Part shown: piece by piece, positions 19,985 through 29,657 of the stretch
Numbering within the stretch: position 1 is the stretch's first letter
Layout of the letters: every line of letters begins with the position of its first letter
Assembly (NCBI RefSeq): GCF_900101175.1
Contig: NZ_FNFQ01000001.1
Location: 310,001 to 374,000, forward strand
Length of the DNA: 64,000 nt
From: Stenotrophomonas pavanii
GTDB taxonomy: Bacteria > Pseudomonadota > Gammaproteobacteria > Xanthomonadales > Xanthomonadaceae
Reading direction: 5' to 3'
Made by a program: the position numbers and the translations under genes
Notes under the pieces: generated by a model
Databases searched by the model: none
Told to the model about the DNA's origin: nothing
The model's input: only the letters and a program-made list of their open reading frames with translations

Positions 19985-20535
19985 CCCGCGCGGCATCACC
20001 GCCCGGAGCCCGCAGCCCGGGCCTGAGCGACCGCTTGTCGCAATCCGTTGCTGCTCCTCGCGCACCTGCTGCAGGCGCAACGGGCCTCCCAGCAGATGGG
20101 CACTGGCCTGCTCCAGCGACGCCGGGGCCTGGGCCAGGTCAGCCGAGTGCGGAAGCCCGGCGTCGTGCCCATCACGAAGGCCTTGCCATCCTGCACCGCC
20201 ATGCTCTGCAGCTTGTCGGCCCCGTCGATGCCGTTCTGCTTTGCATGCAGGGGGATAGTGCAGCTGCGGCAGGTTGACGGCCCTGCACACGCCCCGCCGC
20301 GAGGGCAGCAATGGTCTGGCAAGCAACGATTCCATCGGCGGCCAGTGCCTGCTGTTTCCGCAACGCGATCACCGCTTCGCCGGTGTGGTCACCGAAACGG
20401 CCGTCGTCTGACGATCACGCACGCTGAGCCGGTCGAGGGACCGCTGCTGGGCCTGCACGTCGTTGCCACGCAGCCCCCTGCTTGATCACCTGGCTGGCCG
20501 CCGCGTTGGACGCAGTCGGCTGGCCAGTAGCGGCA
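19985..20535 (-). pseudogene. Degraded effector-like gene: peptidoglycan-binding plus XVIPCD-like remnant
   Basis: No intact frame covers this stretch, but consecutive minus-strand segments in different frames read like one protein. In order: ASQVIKQG, LRGNDVQAQQRSLDRLSVRD (about 20477-20415), DGRFGDHTGEAVIALRKQQA and LAADGIVACQTIAAL (20408-20310), a type 1 peptidoglycan-binding domain; then KQNGIDGADKLQSMAVQDGK and AFVMGTTPGFRTR (20241-20150), and ADLAQAPASLEQASAHLL plus QQVREEQQR (20143-20030). The last two match my knowledge of XVIPCD, the C-terminal signal of Xanthomonadaceae type IV secretion effectors. At least three frame breaks and no start codon make it a pseudogene. The upstream catalytic part is not recognisable. 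Confidence 0.62.
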
Positions 20536-20688
20536 GGCCGGGACAGCGCGGTTCACCCTTGCCATGCAGCGGCGCGGAGCAGGAATTCGGAGTTCAGTGT
20601 CAGCGCAGCAACGATGCGGGTGCTTCCGCCGTCCCGGCATCCGCCTGGACGGATGGTGACTTCCGCGCGCAGTGTGCTTCGACGTGGG
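20536..20688. other. Non-coding remainder between the pseudogene and trpF
   Basis: Nothing is clearly recognisable here. Minus-strand frames such as STRIVAALTLNSEFLLR may be further decayed parts of the same effector gene or of the trpF downstream region, but no family match can be supported. No terminator with a T-tract was seen after trpF. Confidence 0.4.
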
Positions 20689-21345
20689 TCACTCCAGAAC
20701 CGCGCAATCGGCCCGGCGCACTTCTTCGACAAAGGTGCGCATCCTGTAGCCGTCCTTGATCCCCGGCTCCAGCTCGATGCCACTGGAGACATCCACGCCC
20801 CACGGCAGGGTGGCCAGCACCGCGTCATAGACGTTTTCCGGGTTCAGGCCGCCGGCAAGCAGGAACGGCCGATGCAGGCCGGTCGGGATCCGTCCCCAGT
20901 CGAACGCCACGCCGGTACCGCCACCGCCGCCCGGCGCGTGGCTGTCGAACAGGAAGCCCGCGGCGCTGGGGTAGCGCAGCTGCAGCGTGCGGGCGTTGAT
21001 CTCTTCACGCCCGCCCATGGCGATCGCCTTCAGGTAGGGCATGTTGAAGCTGCGGCAGAAGCTCTCGTCTTCCTCGCCATGGAACTGCAGCAGGGTCGGG
21101 CGCACCGTGCGCAGCACCTCGCGCACCTCTTCCTTGCTGTTGTTGCGGAACAGTGCCACCACGTCGACCATCGGTGCGATCGCCTGGCGCATCGCGCGTG
21201 CCTCGGCCGGGGCGACCCGGCGGCTGCTTTCACGGGCGAAGATGAAACCCACCGCGTCCACGCCCAGTTCGCCGGCCAGGCGGACGTCGCCGGCCCGGGT
21301 CATGCCACAGAACTTGATGCGCGTGCGGTAGTAGGAGCGGCTCAT
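20689..21345 (-). CDS. trpF: Phosphoribosylanthranilate isomerase
   Basis: TrpF performs the Amadori rearrangement of phosphoribosylanthranilate in tryptophan synthesis. From the ATG at 21343-21345 ([16 protein letters not shown]) the product has 218 residues. The catalytic cysteine is in IKFCGMT, the catalytic aspartate in GVDVSSGIE, and the phosphate-binding loop in [13 protein letters not shown]. The frame continues upstream inside truA, but the ATGA overlap with the truA stop marks the real start. It is separate from trpBA by the LysR gene and the pseudogene. Confidence 0.96.
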   Translation of the reverse strand: MSRSYYRTRIKFCGMTRAGDVRLAGELGVDAVGFIFARESSRRVAPAEARAMRQAIAPMVDVVALFRNNSKEEVREVLRTVRPTLLQFHGEEDESFCRSFNMPYLKAIAMGGREEINARTLQLRYPSAAGFLFDSHAPGGGGGTGVAFDWGRIPTGLHRPFLLAGGLNPENVYDAVLATLPWGVDVSSGIELEPGIKDGYRMRTFVEEVRRADCAVLE

Positions 21346-22112
21346 AGCGTGACCTCGGCGGGCAGATGCCAGTTGTCGGGGTACAGGGGCCCAAGGAACA
21401 CCAGGCCCTGCGGCGGTGCGGTGGGACCGGCTACGGTGCGATCGCGCCCGGCCAGCAGTTCGGCGATCCATTCCACCGGCTTCTCGCCACTGCCCACCAG
21501 GATCAGCGATCCGACGATATTGCGGACCATGTGATGAAGGAATGCATTGCCCTGCACGGCGACCTCGATCACCTCGCCCTGGCGGGTGACCTGCAGTGAC
21601 TGCAGTTCGCGCCGCGCATGCAACGCCTGGCACTGCACCGAGCGGAACGCGCTGAAGTCGTTCTCGCCGAGCAGGGCCTGGCCGGCAGTGTGCATCAGCG
21701 TCTCGTCCAGCGCGCGGCGCTCCCAGCTGAGCGTCTGCCGCTGCAGCGCCGGCCGCACCTCGCGGTTGAGCAGGCGGTAGCGGTAGCGGCGCGCACGCGC
21801 CGAGAAACGGGCATGGAAGTCGTCGGCCACCGGCACGCACCAGCGCACCGCGACTGAGCGTGGCAGGCGGGTGGTGGTGCCCAGCATCCAGGCGCGCGGA
21901 TCACGCGCCACGTCCGTATCGAAATGCACGACCTGGCACTGGCCGTGCACGCCGGCGTCGGTGCGGCCGGCACAGACCACCTGCAGCGGCGCGTCTGCGA
22001 CCGACGACAGCGCCTGCTCCAGGCTGGCCTGCACGCTGGGGCCACCCTCGCCCAGGTTCTGCCAGCCCCTGAAATCGCTGCCGTCGTACTCGACGCCAAG
22101 CGCGTAACGCAT
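21342..22112 (-). CDS. truA: tRNA pseudouridine(38-40) synthase
   Basis: TruA converts uridines 38-40 in the anticodon arm of tRNAs to pseudouridine. The 256-residue product starts [18 protein letters not shown] and has the catalytic aspartate in [19 protein letters not shown] (about residue 54). The later conserved segment [19 protein letters not shown] is intact. It overlaps trpF by 4 bp, and the pair truA-trpF is a common arrangement. Confidence 0.96.
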   Translation of the reverse strand: MRYALGVEYDGSDFRGWQNLGEGGPSVQASLEQALSSVADAPLQVVCAGRTDAGVHGQCQVVHFDTDVARDPRAWMLGTTTRLPRSVAVRWCVPVADDFHARFSARARRYRYRLLNREVRPALQRQTLSWERRALDETLMHTAGQALLGENDFSAFRSVQCQALHARRELQSLQVTRQGEVIEVAVQGNAFLHHMVRNIVGSLILVGSGEKPVEWIAELLAGRDRTVAGPTAPPQGLVFLGPLYPDNWHLPAEVTL

Positions 22113-22144
22113 GTGCTACCTCGATGTTGCGGGTGGGGCGGCGC

Positions 22145-22507
22145 TCAGGCCGGGTCGCGTTCGGACCAGACCGCCAGTTCGTTGCCACCAGGCTCGGCGA
22201 ACTGGAAACGGCTGCCCCCGGGGAAGGAAAACACCGGCCGCACGATCTCACCGCCGGCATCGCGCACCGCCGCTTCGATCGGCGCAAGCTGGTCGGCGTA
22301 CAGCACCAGCAGCGGCGCACCGCAATCGCTGGCACGCTGTGGCTGGCCGCGGAAGAAGCCGCCCTGCAGGCGGCCGTCGTCGAAGGCGGTGTAGTCGCTG
22401 CCGTAGTCGACGAACGACCAGCCGAATGCCCTCTCGAAAAAGGCGCGACTGGCCGCAGGATCCGTCGAGGCGAATTCAACATAGTCGATGCGGCGCTCGC
22501 GGCTCAT
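22145..22507 (-). CDS. VOC-family (glyoxalase/bleomycin-resistance fold) protein
   Basis: This is a small single-domain VOC protein of 120 residues with two beta-alpha-beta modules: RIDYVEFASTDPAASRAFFE followed by the FGWSF segment, and the second half ending QFAEPGGNELAVWSE. The terminal EPGGNELAVW matches the usual metal-site strand. The ATG at 22505-22507 has AAGGACC 7 nt upstream; an upstream GTG overlapping the fimV stop is an alternative giving 130 residues. Substrate and function cannot be deduced. Confidence 0.85.
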   Translation of the reverse strand: MSRERRIDYVEFASTDPAASRAFFERAFGWSFVDYGSDYTAFDDGRLQGGFFRGQPQRASDCGAPLLVLYADQLAPIEAAVRDAGGEIVRPVFSFPGGSRFQFAEPGGNELAVWSERDPA

Positions 22508-22533
22508 GGCAGGGTCCTTGTGGGCGGAATCGG

Positions 22534-24558
22534 TCACGGCAGCCGGGCCAGCAATTCGCGGGCCTGGGCCTGGCAGTGCAGGTCGCCGCCGTCTGCGACT
22601 TCCTGCAGCAGCGTACGCGCGGTCTGGGCATCGCCCAGGTCGAGATAGGCGATGGCCAGTTCCAGGCGCTCCTGCCCGGCCCGTGGTGTCCAGCCGGCAT
22701 CACCGGCCGATGCAGCAGTGCCTTGTTCATGCACCGGTGCGGCCGGCGCGTCCTCCGGCACCGTCGGCGCATCCTCGCTTCCAGGATGCTCGGCCGGCAG
22801 GTCGAACACGCCGCGGAACTGCGGCTGCTGCTCGGCGTGCAGCGCGTAGTCCGGCACGGCCACCTCGTCAGCGGCCGCGTGCGCGACCGGCTCATCCTGC
22901 ACGGCGTCGGCCGGCACGGAGTCGTCCTGCGTGGCCGCCGGCTCATCCCAGCGCGGCAGCTCGGTCACTGCCTCGGGCAGCGCCACCACCTCGTCATCGC
23001 GCAGCGTCTGCGCCTGCCAGTCCGCCTGTGCGTCCAGGTCGGCAGCGGAGGCGGCAGCCACTTCATCCTGCGCCGCGCGCTCGCTCGCCCAGGCCGGCAT
23101 CGCCGGCTCCTGGCGCGCCTCCTCGGTCGCCACCGAGGACCATGAGGACTGCTCGGCCAGTGTATCCAGCGCAGCGCCCGCCGGAACCGCAGCGGCCAGG
23201 CCGGCGGCATCGTCTTCTTCGCGCAGCGGCGGCAGCGGCGACGGCTTGCGTCGACGCAGCAGCCAGGCCGCGCCAGCCGCCAGCAGCAGCACCGGCAGCC
23301 CCAGCCAGTACCACGGTGTTGCCGCATCGCGGGCACCCGGTGCCTGCGCCAGGCGCTGCTGCGCGGCGGCCAGGTCGTTGTCCTTCATCGCGATCAGCGA
23401 CTGCTGCTGTTCCTTGAGTTTTTCCAGGTCGGCCACGCGCTGCTTGAGCTCGCCGATCTCGGCATCGCGGGTCGCGATGTCCTCGCGTGCCTGGCGCAGT
23501 TGTTCGTTGCCCAGCATGTCACCCTCGCTGCCGGCTGCAGTGCCGGTGGTTGTGCCCGCATGCGCGGCGTCGGAGGCCAGCGCCGGAGCGATTTCAAGTC
23601 GTGCCCCATTGGCCGCAGCCGGGGAAGAAGCGTTCGCGGTCGCCGCCGTGGCGGCCGGGGCGACGCTGCCCGCCGGTTGCGGCACGGTGCGCGCCTGCCG
23701 CCACTGTGCGGCATGCTCACGCACCAGCGCGGCGGCCTCGGCGGCATCGACGGCCGCCAGTGCATCGCTACCGGGCATGCGCAGCACGGCGCCCTGTCTG
23801 AGCAGGTTGACGTTGCCGCGGATGAAGGCTTCCGGGTTGGCCCGCAGCAGGGCGATCATCGCGCGGTCGCGGCTGACCTGGTTGCCGCGGGCCACCGCGC
23901 TGGCGATCTGCGACAGGGTCTGCCCGCGCTGGACGGTGACGCTGCCATCGGCCGCCGGCGCCGTGACCGGCGCAGCCGCTGCACGGGGGAGCGGAGCGGG
24001 CACCGGCGCAGCGGCGGTGGACGGTGCAGGCGCGCGGGCGTCGTCCGCAGGGGCAGGCGCCGCGGTCGGCTCGCGCGCGATGGTGTTGGACAGGCTGCCG
24101 GCCGGCGCGACGATTTCCGGTTCGGCCACCGCCAGTGCACTGGAGGGTGCATCGACCAGCGCCGAGTACTCGCGGACCAGCCGGCCCTGGCCCCAGTCGG
24201 CCTCGATCAGGAAGCTCAGCGACGGCGTCTCGACCGGCGTCTGCGAGGTCACCCGCACCACTGCCCTGCCCTGCGCGTTGCGGGTCAGCTCGAACTGCAG
24301 TTCGCTGACCAGCCCGGTCGGGCGCTGCAGGCCGACGCGTTCGAAGGTGACCGGAGAGGCCAGCGCGACACGCAGGTTCTCCAGCTCGGACGGATCGGCC
24401 GAGACCACCGGGATCTCGGCCAGCAGGGGCTGGCCCGGCTTGGACAGGACGCGGATGTCGCCCAGGCCCAGGGCCAGCGCCGAACTGCTGGCCAGGGCCA
24501 GCAGTGCAGTGGATAGATAGAGGAGCGGGCGCTTTGCGCCCCTGGCCCGTTTATTCAT
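22534..24558 (-). CDS. fimV: FimV-family pilus/polarity protein
   Basis: FimV organises type IV pili and twitching at the cell pole through peptidoglycan binding. From the ATG at 24556-24558 the product has 674 residues: a signal peptide (LLALASSSALALGLG), the FimV N-terminal domain (DIRVLSKPGQPLLAEIPV), a LysM-like segment VTVQRGQTLSQIASAVARGN near residue 200, Ala/Pro-rich linkers, a coiled coil (EDIATRDAEIGELKQRVADL, about residue 355), a transmembrane helix WLGLPVLLLAAGAAWLL, an acidic cytoplasmic region, and the C-terminal FimV cap ERLELAIAYLDLGDAQTART. It is shorter than the Pseudomonas protein. It lies between asd and truA, a neighbourhood (asd-fimV-truA-trpF) also seen in Pseudomonas. 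Confidence 0.92.
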   Translation of the reverse strand: MNKRARGAKRPLLYLSTALLALASSSALALGLGDIRVLSKPGQPLLAEIPVVSADPSELENLRVALASPVTFERVGLQRPTGLVSELQFELTRNAQGRAVVRVTSQTPVETPSLSFLIEADWGQGRLVREYSALVDAPSSALAVAEPEIVAPAGSLSNTIAREPTAAPAPADDARAPAPSTAAAPVPAPLPRAAAAPVTAPAADGSVTVQRGQTLSQIASAVARGNQVSRDRAMIALLRANPEAFIRGNVNLLRQGAVLRMPGSDALAAVDAAEAAALVREHAAQWRQARTVPQPAGSVAPAATAATANASSPAAANGARLEIAPALASDAAHAGTTTGTAAGSEGDMLGNEQLRQAREDIATRDAEIGELKQRVADLEKLKEQQQSLIAMKDNDLAAAQQRLAQAPGARDAATPWYWLGLPVLLLAAGAAWLLRRRKPSPLPPLREEDDAAGLAAAVPAGAALDTLAEQSSWSSVATEEARQEPAMPAWASERAAQDEVAAASAADLDAQADWQAQTLRDDEVVALPEAVTELPRWDEPAATQDDSVPADAVQDEPVAHAAADEVAVPDYALHAEQQPQFRGVFDLPAEHPGSEDAPTVPEDAPAAPVHEQGTAASAGDAGWTPRAGQERLELAIAYLDLGDAQTARTLLQEVADGGDLHCQAQARELLARLP

Positions 24559-24615
24559 GGGCGACACTATAAAGCGTGCGGACCGGGGTCCGCACCCATC
24601 GAGGGGGACCTTCGG

Positions 24616-24685
24616 CAGTGCCGGCCGCTGGCCGGCAGACATGCACGTCCCCATCACGGCAATGCCGGCCAGCGGCCGGCACTAC
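24616..24685. repeat. Inverted REP pair (REPIN-like, GTAG type)
   Basis: Two copies of the TGCCGGCC-GCT-GGCCGGCA stem face each other (24617-24638 and 24662-24685). The right copy has an intact GTAG head on the minus strand; the left has a mutated head (GCAG). It fills the fimV-asd gap. The 70-bp overall size and one perfect head match the pair at 30.5 kb. Confidence 0.8.
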
Positions 24686-24705
24686 CGGTGAGGCAACCGC
24701 TGTGA

Positions 24706-25734
24706 TCAACGCTGCTCGGCGGCGACCAGCTCGGCCAGCTGCACCGCGTTCAGGGCAGCGCCCTTGCGCACGTTGTCCGACACGATCCAGAGGTTGAGGC
24801 CGCGCGGGTGCGACAGGTCCTCGCGGATGCGGCCGACGTACACCGCGTCGGTGCCCGAGGCATGGGTGACCGGGGTCGGGTAGCCACCGGCCTCGTGGCG
24901 ATCCACCACTTCGACGCCCGGCGACTGCTCCAGCAGCGCGCGCGCTTCGGCCACGGTGACCTTGTCGCGGGTCTCGATCGCCACCGACTCGGAGTGGCCG
25001 TAGAACACCGGCACGCGCACTGCGGTCGGGTTCACCAGGATGCTGTCATCGCCGAGGATCTTGCGGGTCTCCCAGATCAGCTTCATTTCTTCCTTGGTGA
25101 AGCCGTTGTCCTGGAAGTCATCGATGTGCGGGATCAGGTTGAAGGCGATCTGCACCGGGAAGCGCTGCGGATCGATCTCCTGGAAGCTCAGCAGCTGGCC
25201 GGTCTGCTTGCCCAGTTCCTCGGTGGCCGAACGACCACCGCCGGACACCGACTGGTAGGTGGAGACGTTGATGCGCTCGATGCCGTACTTGCGGTGCAGC
25301 GGCGCCAGCGCCACCAGCATCTGCATGGTCGAGCAGTTCGGATTGGCGATGATGCCGCGCGGACGGTTGGCGACCTGCTCCGGATTGACCTCGGACACCA
25401 CCAGCGGCACGTCATCGTCGTAACGGAAGGCCGAGGAGTTGTCGATCACCACCGCGCCGGCGGCGGCGAACTTCGGTGCGTATTCCTTGGACACGCTGCC
25501 ACCGGCCGAGAACAGCGCGATCTCGACGCCGGCCGGATCGAAGGTAGCCAGGTCCTGGACCTTGACCTTCTGGCCGTTGAACTCGATCTCGCCGCCGGCC
25601 GAACGCTCGGAGGCCAGGACGCTCAGGGTACCGACCGGGAAATCACGCTCGGCCAGGATCGACAACATGGTCTCGCCAACAGCACCGGTGGCACCGACGA
25701 CGGCGACGTGGAAACTGCGCTGTGCATTGCTCAT
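24706..25734 (-). CDS. asd: Aspartate-semialdehyde dehydrogenase
   Basis: This enzyme reduces aspartyl phosphate to aspartate semialdehyde for lysine/DAP, methionine and threonine. The 342-residue product has the N-terminal dinucleotide loop VAVVGATGAVGETML and the catalytic cysteine in ANPNCSTMQMLVAL. YQSVSGGGRSATEEL and NLIPHIDDF are further family motifs. The ATG at 25732-25734 (MSNAQRSFHVAVVG) is chosen; a longer upstream frame has no support. A 90-bp gap separates it from the dehydrogenase gene upstream. Confidence 0.96.
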   Translation of the reverse strand: MSNAQRSFHVAVVGATGAVGETMLSILAERDFPVGTLSVLASERSAGGEIEFNGQKVKVQDLATFDPAGVEIALFSAGGSVSKEYAPKFAAAGAVVIDNSSAFRYDDDVPLVVSEVNPEQVANRPRGIIANPNCSTMQMLVALAPLHRKYGIERINVSTYQSVSGGGRSATEELGKQTGQLLSFQEIDPQRFPVQIAFNLIPHIDDFQDNGFTKEEMKLIWETRKILGDDSILVNPTAVRVPVFYGHSESVAIETRDKVTVAEARALLEQSPGVEVVDRHEAGGYPTPVTHASGTDAVYVGRIREDLSHPRGLNLWIVSDNVRKGAALNAVQLAELVAAEQR

Positions 25735-25824
25735 GGGGGAACTCTCACGAAAACGGGAATGGGGAAAAACACGCACGACAGCTGGGTTCGGGGAACCTCC
25801 TCAAGCGGGGCGCGCGGAGGTTCC

Positions 25825-26862
25825 CTATCGTTTCCCGGTTTTTTTGCCCAGCGTCACGCGCGCGGCCATCGCCGCGTCAGCGTTGATCGCGCTCGGCATC
25901 CGCGACGGGCCGCCGTCCAGGCCGAGCCCGGCAAGCAGATTATCCACGGCCAGCTGTACCATCGCCGTGCGCGTGGCCAGCGAGGCACTGCCGATGTGCG
26001 GGGTCAGCACCACGTTGCGCAGCGCCAGCAGTTCCGGGCGCACCTTCGGCTCGCCCTCGTACACGTCCAGGCCAGCGGCAGCCAGGCGTCCGTTGGCCAG
26101 CGCGTCGGCCAGCGCGATCTCATCGACCAGGCCACCGCGGGCGATGTTCACCAGCGTTGCCGACGGCTTCATCTTCGCCAGCGCGGCGGCATCAATCAGG
26201 TGGTGCGAGGCCGGGGTATACGGCAGCACCAGCAGCAGGTGGTCGGACTGTGCCAGCAGCGTGTCCAGGTCCACATAGGTTGCGCCCACTTCCGCTTCGG
26301 TCGCCGCCGGCAGCTGCGAACGATTGTGGTACAGCACCTTCATGCCGAAACCGTGCGCGCCGCGGCGGGCGATGCCCTGGCCGATGCGGCCCATGCCAAG
26401 GATGCCCAGCGTGCTGCCGTGGATATCGGCACCGAGCATGGTCTGGAACGACCACTGCTGCCACTGGCCGTCGCGCAGCCAGCGCTCGGATTCAGTGATG
26501 CGGCGCGCGGTGGCCATCAGCAGCGCGAAGCCGAGATCGGCGGTGGTTTCGGTCAGGACATCCGGCGTGTTGCTGGCCAGGATGCCGGTCGCACTGAGCG
26601 CGTCGACATCCAGGTTGTTGTAGCCGACGCCGACATTGGCGATCACCTGCAACTGCGCGGCGTCGGCCACCTGGGCCGCACCGATGCGCTCGTTGAGGGT
26701 GATGATCGCGCCGTCGGCGCGGGCCAGCTGTCCGGCGATCTGGTCCGGCGACCAGGCGGTGACGGTGTCGGTGCCGCGCAGCTGCACGCGATCGCGCAGC
26801 GGCGCGATGGCCGCGTCGATCAGCGGCTGGCTCACCCACACGGTCGGCCGCGTGTCAGCCAT
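25825..26862 (-). CDS. D-2-hydroxyacid dehydrogenase (glyoxylate/hydroxypyruvate reductase-like)
   Basis: This NAD(P)-dependent dehydrogenase of the D-isomer-specific family probably reduces glyoxylate, hydroxypyruvate or a related 2-oxoacid. The Rossmann loop [16 protein letters not shown] lies near residue 150; the catalytic arginine is in [10 protein letters not shown], the glutamate in DVYEGEP, and the histidine in LTPHIGSAS. The ATG at 26860-26862 ([14 protein letters not shown]) gives 345 residues and overlaps the aroC stop by 8 bp. It resembles GhrB-type reductases, but substrate preference cannot be read from sequence. Confidence 0.88.
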   Translation of the reverse strand: MADTRPTVWVSQPLIDAAIAPLRDRVQLRGTDTVTAWSPDQIAGQLARADGAIITLNERIGAAQVADAAQLQVIANVGVGYNNLDVDALSATGILASNTPDVLTETTADLGFALLMATARRITESERWLRDGQWQQWSFQTMLGADIHGSTLGILGMGRIGQGIARRGAHGFGMKVLYHNRSQLPAATEAEVGATYVDLDTLLAQSDHLLLVLPYTPASHHLIDAAALAKMKPSATLVNIARGGLVDEIALADALANGRLAAAGLDVYEGEPKVRPELLALRNVVLTPHIGSASLATRTAMVQLAVDNLLAGLGLDGGPSRMPSAINADAAMAARVTLGKKTGKR

Positions 26863-27958
26863 CGATCTGCCCGGGAATGCGCGGGGTGATCGTGCCGACA
26901 TCGCCGCACTGCGCGCGGTGGCGCAATGCCTGGTCCATCAGCACCATCGCCACCATGGCCTCGGCGATCGGGGTGGCGCGGATGCCGACGCAGGGGTCGT
27001 GGCGGCCGGTAGTGACCACCTCGACCACGTTGCCAGACGTATCCAGCGACGGGCCCGGCAGGCGCAGGCTGGAGGTCGGCTTGAGGACGATGGACGCGAC
27101 CACCGGCTGGCCGGTGGAGATGCCACCGAGGATGCCGCCGGCATGGTTGCTGGCGAAGCCCTGCGGGGTCAGCAGGTCGCGGTGTTCGGTGCCCTTCTGC
27201 GCGGCGCTGGCGAAACCGTCGCCGATCTCCACGCCCTTCACCGCGTTGATGCTCATCAGCGCGGCAGCCAGCTCACCGTCAAGCTTGCCGTAGATGGGTT
27301 CACCCCAGCCCGGCGGCACATTGTCGGCCACCACGTCCACGCGCGCACCGACCGAATCACCGGACTTGCGCAGCGCATCCATGTACGCCTCCAGCGCGGG
27401 CACCTGTTCGGCGTGCGGCCAGAAGAACGGATTGTCTTCCACGGCCGACCAGTCGAAACCGGCCGGGGTGATGTCGCCCAGCTGTGACAGGTAGCCACGC
27501 ACGATGACGCCGAAGCGCTCGGCCAGCCACTTCTTGGCGATCACGCCGGCGGCCACGCGCATGGTGGTCTCGCGCGCCGAGGAACGGCCACCACCGCGCG
27601 GGTCGCGGATGCCGTACTTGTGCCAGTAGCTGTAGTCGGCATGGCCCGGGCGGAACTGCTGGCCGATGCTGGCGTAATCCTTGCTGCGCTGGTCGGTGTT
27701 GCGGATCAGCAGCGCGATCGGGGTGCCGGTGGTCAGGCCCTCGTACACGCCCGACAGGATCTCGACCTCGTCGGCCTCGCGCCGTGCCGAGGTGTGCCGG
27801 CTCTTGCCGGTGGCGCGGCGCTGCAGGTCGTGGGCGAATTCGGCCGCGTCCAGCGCCAGCCCCGGCGGGCAGCCATCGACCACGCAGCCGATGGCCGGCC
27901 CGTGCGACTCGCCGAACGTGGTGACGGTGAACAGCTTGCCGAACGAATTGGAGCTCAC
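26855..27958 (-). CDS. aroC: Chorismate synthase
   Basis: AroC makes chorismate from EPSP with reduced FMN, the last shared step of aromatic amino acid synthesis. The GTG at 27956-27958 ([19 protein letters not shown]) gives 367 residues and overlaps the prmB stop as GTGA. Family motifs are the N-terminal [29 protein letters not shown], and the C-terminal [18 protein letters not shown]. The longer upstream frame is inside prmB. Co-location with prmB upstream is common in proteobacteria. Confidence 0.97.
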   Translation of the reverse strand: MSSNSFGKLFTVTTFGESHGPAIGCVVDGCPPGLALDAAEFAHDLQRRATGKSRHTSARREADEVEILSGVYEGLTTGTPIALLIRNTDQRSKDYASIGQQFRPGHADYSYWHKYGIRDPRGGGRSSARETTMRVAAGVIAKKWLAERFGVIVRGYLSQLGDITPAGFDWSAVEDNPFFWPHAEQVPALEAYMDALRKSGDSVGARVDVVADNVPPGWGEPIYGKLDGELAAALMSINAVKGVEIGDGFASAAQKGTEHRDLLTPQGFASNHAGGILGGISTGQPVVASIVLKPTSSLRLPGPSLDTSGNVVEVVTTGRHDPCVGIRATPIAEAMVAMVLMDQALRHRAQCGDVGTITPRIPGQIDG

Positions 27959-28884
27959 GGGCGCTGCGCCGCCAGTTCGGTGATGCGTGCGCTGTGGGCG
28001 ATCAGCTCGCGGCATTCGACCGCGAAGATGCCCATCTGGCCGACCTTGAATTCGATCCAGGCGAAATCGACTTCAGGCAGCAGCTTGACCAGGTGCTGTT
28101 CGGATTCGCCCACTTCGCAGATCAGCAGGCCGTCTTCGCTCAGGTGCAGCGGCGCGTCACGCAGGATCTTCAGCACCAGGTCCAGGCCATCGTCACCGGC
28201 ACGCAGGCCCATTTCCGGCTCGTAGGAGTACTCCTGCGGCAGGGCATCGGTCTCGTCGTTGGTGACGTACGGCGGATTGGTGACGATCAGGTCGTAGTGG
28301 CGGCCGGTCAGGCCGTTGAACAGGTCCGACTTGATCAGGGTGACGTTGTGCGCCTGCAGGCGCTCCTTGTTTTCTTCGGCCAGCGACAGTGCATCGTCGC
28401 TCAGGTCGACGCCGTCCACTTCCCAGTTCGGGTAGTAGTGGCCCATGGCGATGGCGATGCAGCCCGAACCGGTGCACAGGTCCAGCGCACGGCTGACATC
28501 GCGGCCGGCCAGCCACGGCTCGAAGCCGCATTCGATCAGTTCGGCGATCGGCGAGCGCGGTACCAGGGCGCGCTTGTCGCTCTTGAAGCTCAATCCTGCA
28601 AACCAGGCCTCACCGGTCAGGTAGGCGGCCGGGATGCGTTCATCGATGCGGCGCTGGAACAGCTCCAGCACGCGCAGCTTTTCGGCCTGCAGCAGGCGCG
28701 CCTGGCCGTAGGCCGGGCCCAGATCGTGCGGCAGGTGCAGGCTGTGCAGCACCAGCTGGGTCGCCTCGTCCAGCGCGTTGTCATAGCTGTGCCCGAAGGT
28801 CAGCCCGGCTTCGTTGAAACGGCTGGTGCCGTAGCGGATCAGATCGATGATCGTGTGGAGTTCGGCGGCCGTTTCAGCGGTCAT
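27955..28884 (-). CDS. prmB: 50S ribosomal protein L3 N(5)-glutamine methyltransferase
   Basis: PrmB methylates a glutamine in ribosomal protein L3 using SAM. The 309-residue product has the SAM-binding segment [19 protein letters not shown] (about residue 140) and the NPPY catalytic motif in [11 protein letters not shown]. The N-terminal helical domain ([20 protein letters not shown]) is typical of PrmB rather than PrmC. The ATG at 28882-28884 ([13 protein letters not shown]) is chosen. It leads the prmB-aroC-dehydrogenase-asd run and is divergent from the Sco gene. Confidence 0.95.
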   Translation of the reverse strand: MTAETAAELHTIIDLIRYGTSRFNEAGLTFGHSYDNALDEATQLVLHSLHLPHDLGPAYGQARLLQAEKLRVLELFQRRIDERIPAAYLTGEAWFAGLSFKSDKRALVPRSPIAELIECGFEPWLAGRDVSRALDLCTGSGCIAIAMGHYYPNWEVDGVDLSDDALSLAEENKERLQAHNVTLIKSDLFNGLTGRHYDLIVTNPPYVTNDETDALPQEYSYEPEMGLRAGDDGLDLVLKILRDAPLHLSEDGLLICEVGESEQHLVKLLPEVDFAWIEFKVGQMGIFAVECRELIAHSARITELAAQRP

Positions 28885-29006
28885 GGCGGTACTGCGGGCA
28901 AAGTGGCCCCCGATTATAGGGGCTGGCGCCGGCGGCGGCATCCGTTGCGGCGGAAACGATCCGGCCTCACCCGGTATGATGGAGCCCATTTCGCGCGGGA
29001 GCCTCC
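28885..29006. promoter_or_regulatory. Divergent prmB / Sco-gene promoter region
   Basis: This 122-bp spacer must hold promoters for both divergent genes. GATTATAGG at about 28911 looks like a -10 for one of them. An SD-like GGGAG lies about 7 nt before the Sco start. No operator or hairpin is evident. Confidence 0.35.
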
Positions 29007-29657
29007 ATGTTCAATCGCAACGCCGGCATCATCCTGCTGATCGCCCTGGCGGCGGGACTGGGCCTGCTGGCCGCCCAGCAGGTGTTCGCGCCGAAGCCGC
29101 CGGCCAACGCCCCGGCCACCGAAGCCATCACCCTGTACCCCACGCCGCGAGAGCTGCCCGACTTCAACCTGACCCAGTCCGACGGCACCCGGCTGATCCC
29201 GGGCGAGCTGAAGGGCCACTGGACCCTGGTGTTCCTCGGTTTCACCTTCTGCCCCGACGTCTGCCCGACCACCCTGGCCGAACTGGCCGGCGCGCAGAAC
29301 CAGTGGGAAGCCCTGCCCGACAGCCTGCGCCCGCGCGTGCTGTTCATCTCGGTCGACCCGGACCGCGACAGCGCCACCCGCCTCGGCGAGTACGTGCACG
29401 GCTTCCACAAGGACACCCTGGCCGCCACTGCTGACGTTCCCTCGCTGGAGCGCTTTGCCACCTCGCTGGGCTTCGTGTTCCAGAAGGTGCCGGGCAAGCA
29501 TTTCGACGAGAACCCCGAGGATTACACCGTCGAGCATTCGGCCAGCCTGGCCGTGCTCGACCCGCAGGGCCGCCTTGCCGGCCTGGTACGCCCCCCGTTC
29601 AACGCGCCGGCGATCGCCCGCGACCTGCAGAAGCTGACCGAGAAAACCGCCCCATGA
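29007..29657 (+). CDS. SCO1/SenC-family copper chaperone-like protein
   Basis: This is a membrane-anchored thioredoxin-fold protein that delivers copper to the CuA site of cytochrome oxidase or acts in thiol redox. The N-terminal anchor [18 protein letters not shown] is followed by the copper-binding CxxxC motif in [14 protein letters not shown] (about residue 78) and the third ligand histidine in [22 protein letters not shown] is the conserved SVDPxRD motif. 216 residues is normal. It overlaps psd by 4 bp. No cytochrome oxidase gene lies in the window, so the copper target is inferred from the family. Confidence 0.92.
   Translation: MFNRNAGIILLIALAAGLGLLAAQQVFAPKPPANAPATEAITLYPTPRELPDFNLTQSDGTRLIPGELKGHWTLVFLGFTFCPDVCPTTLAELAGAQNQWEALPDSLRPRVLFISVDPDRDSATRLGEYVHGFHKDTLAATADVPSLERFATSLGFVFQKVPGKHFDENPEDYTVEHSASLAVLDPQGRLAGLVRPPFNAPAIARDLQKLTEKTAP

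Noticed and set aside
22145-22537. GTG start of the VOC gene overlapping fimV stop
   Set aside because: Possible by GTGA coupling, but the ATG at 22507 has a better SD (AAGGACC); kept as an alternative only.
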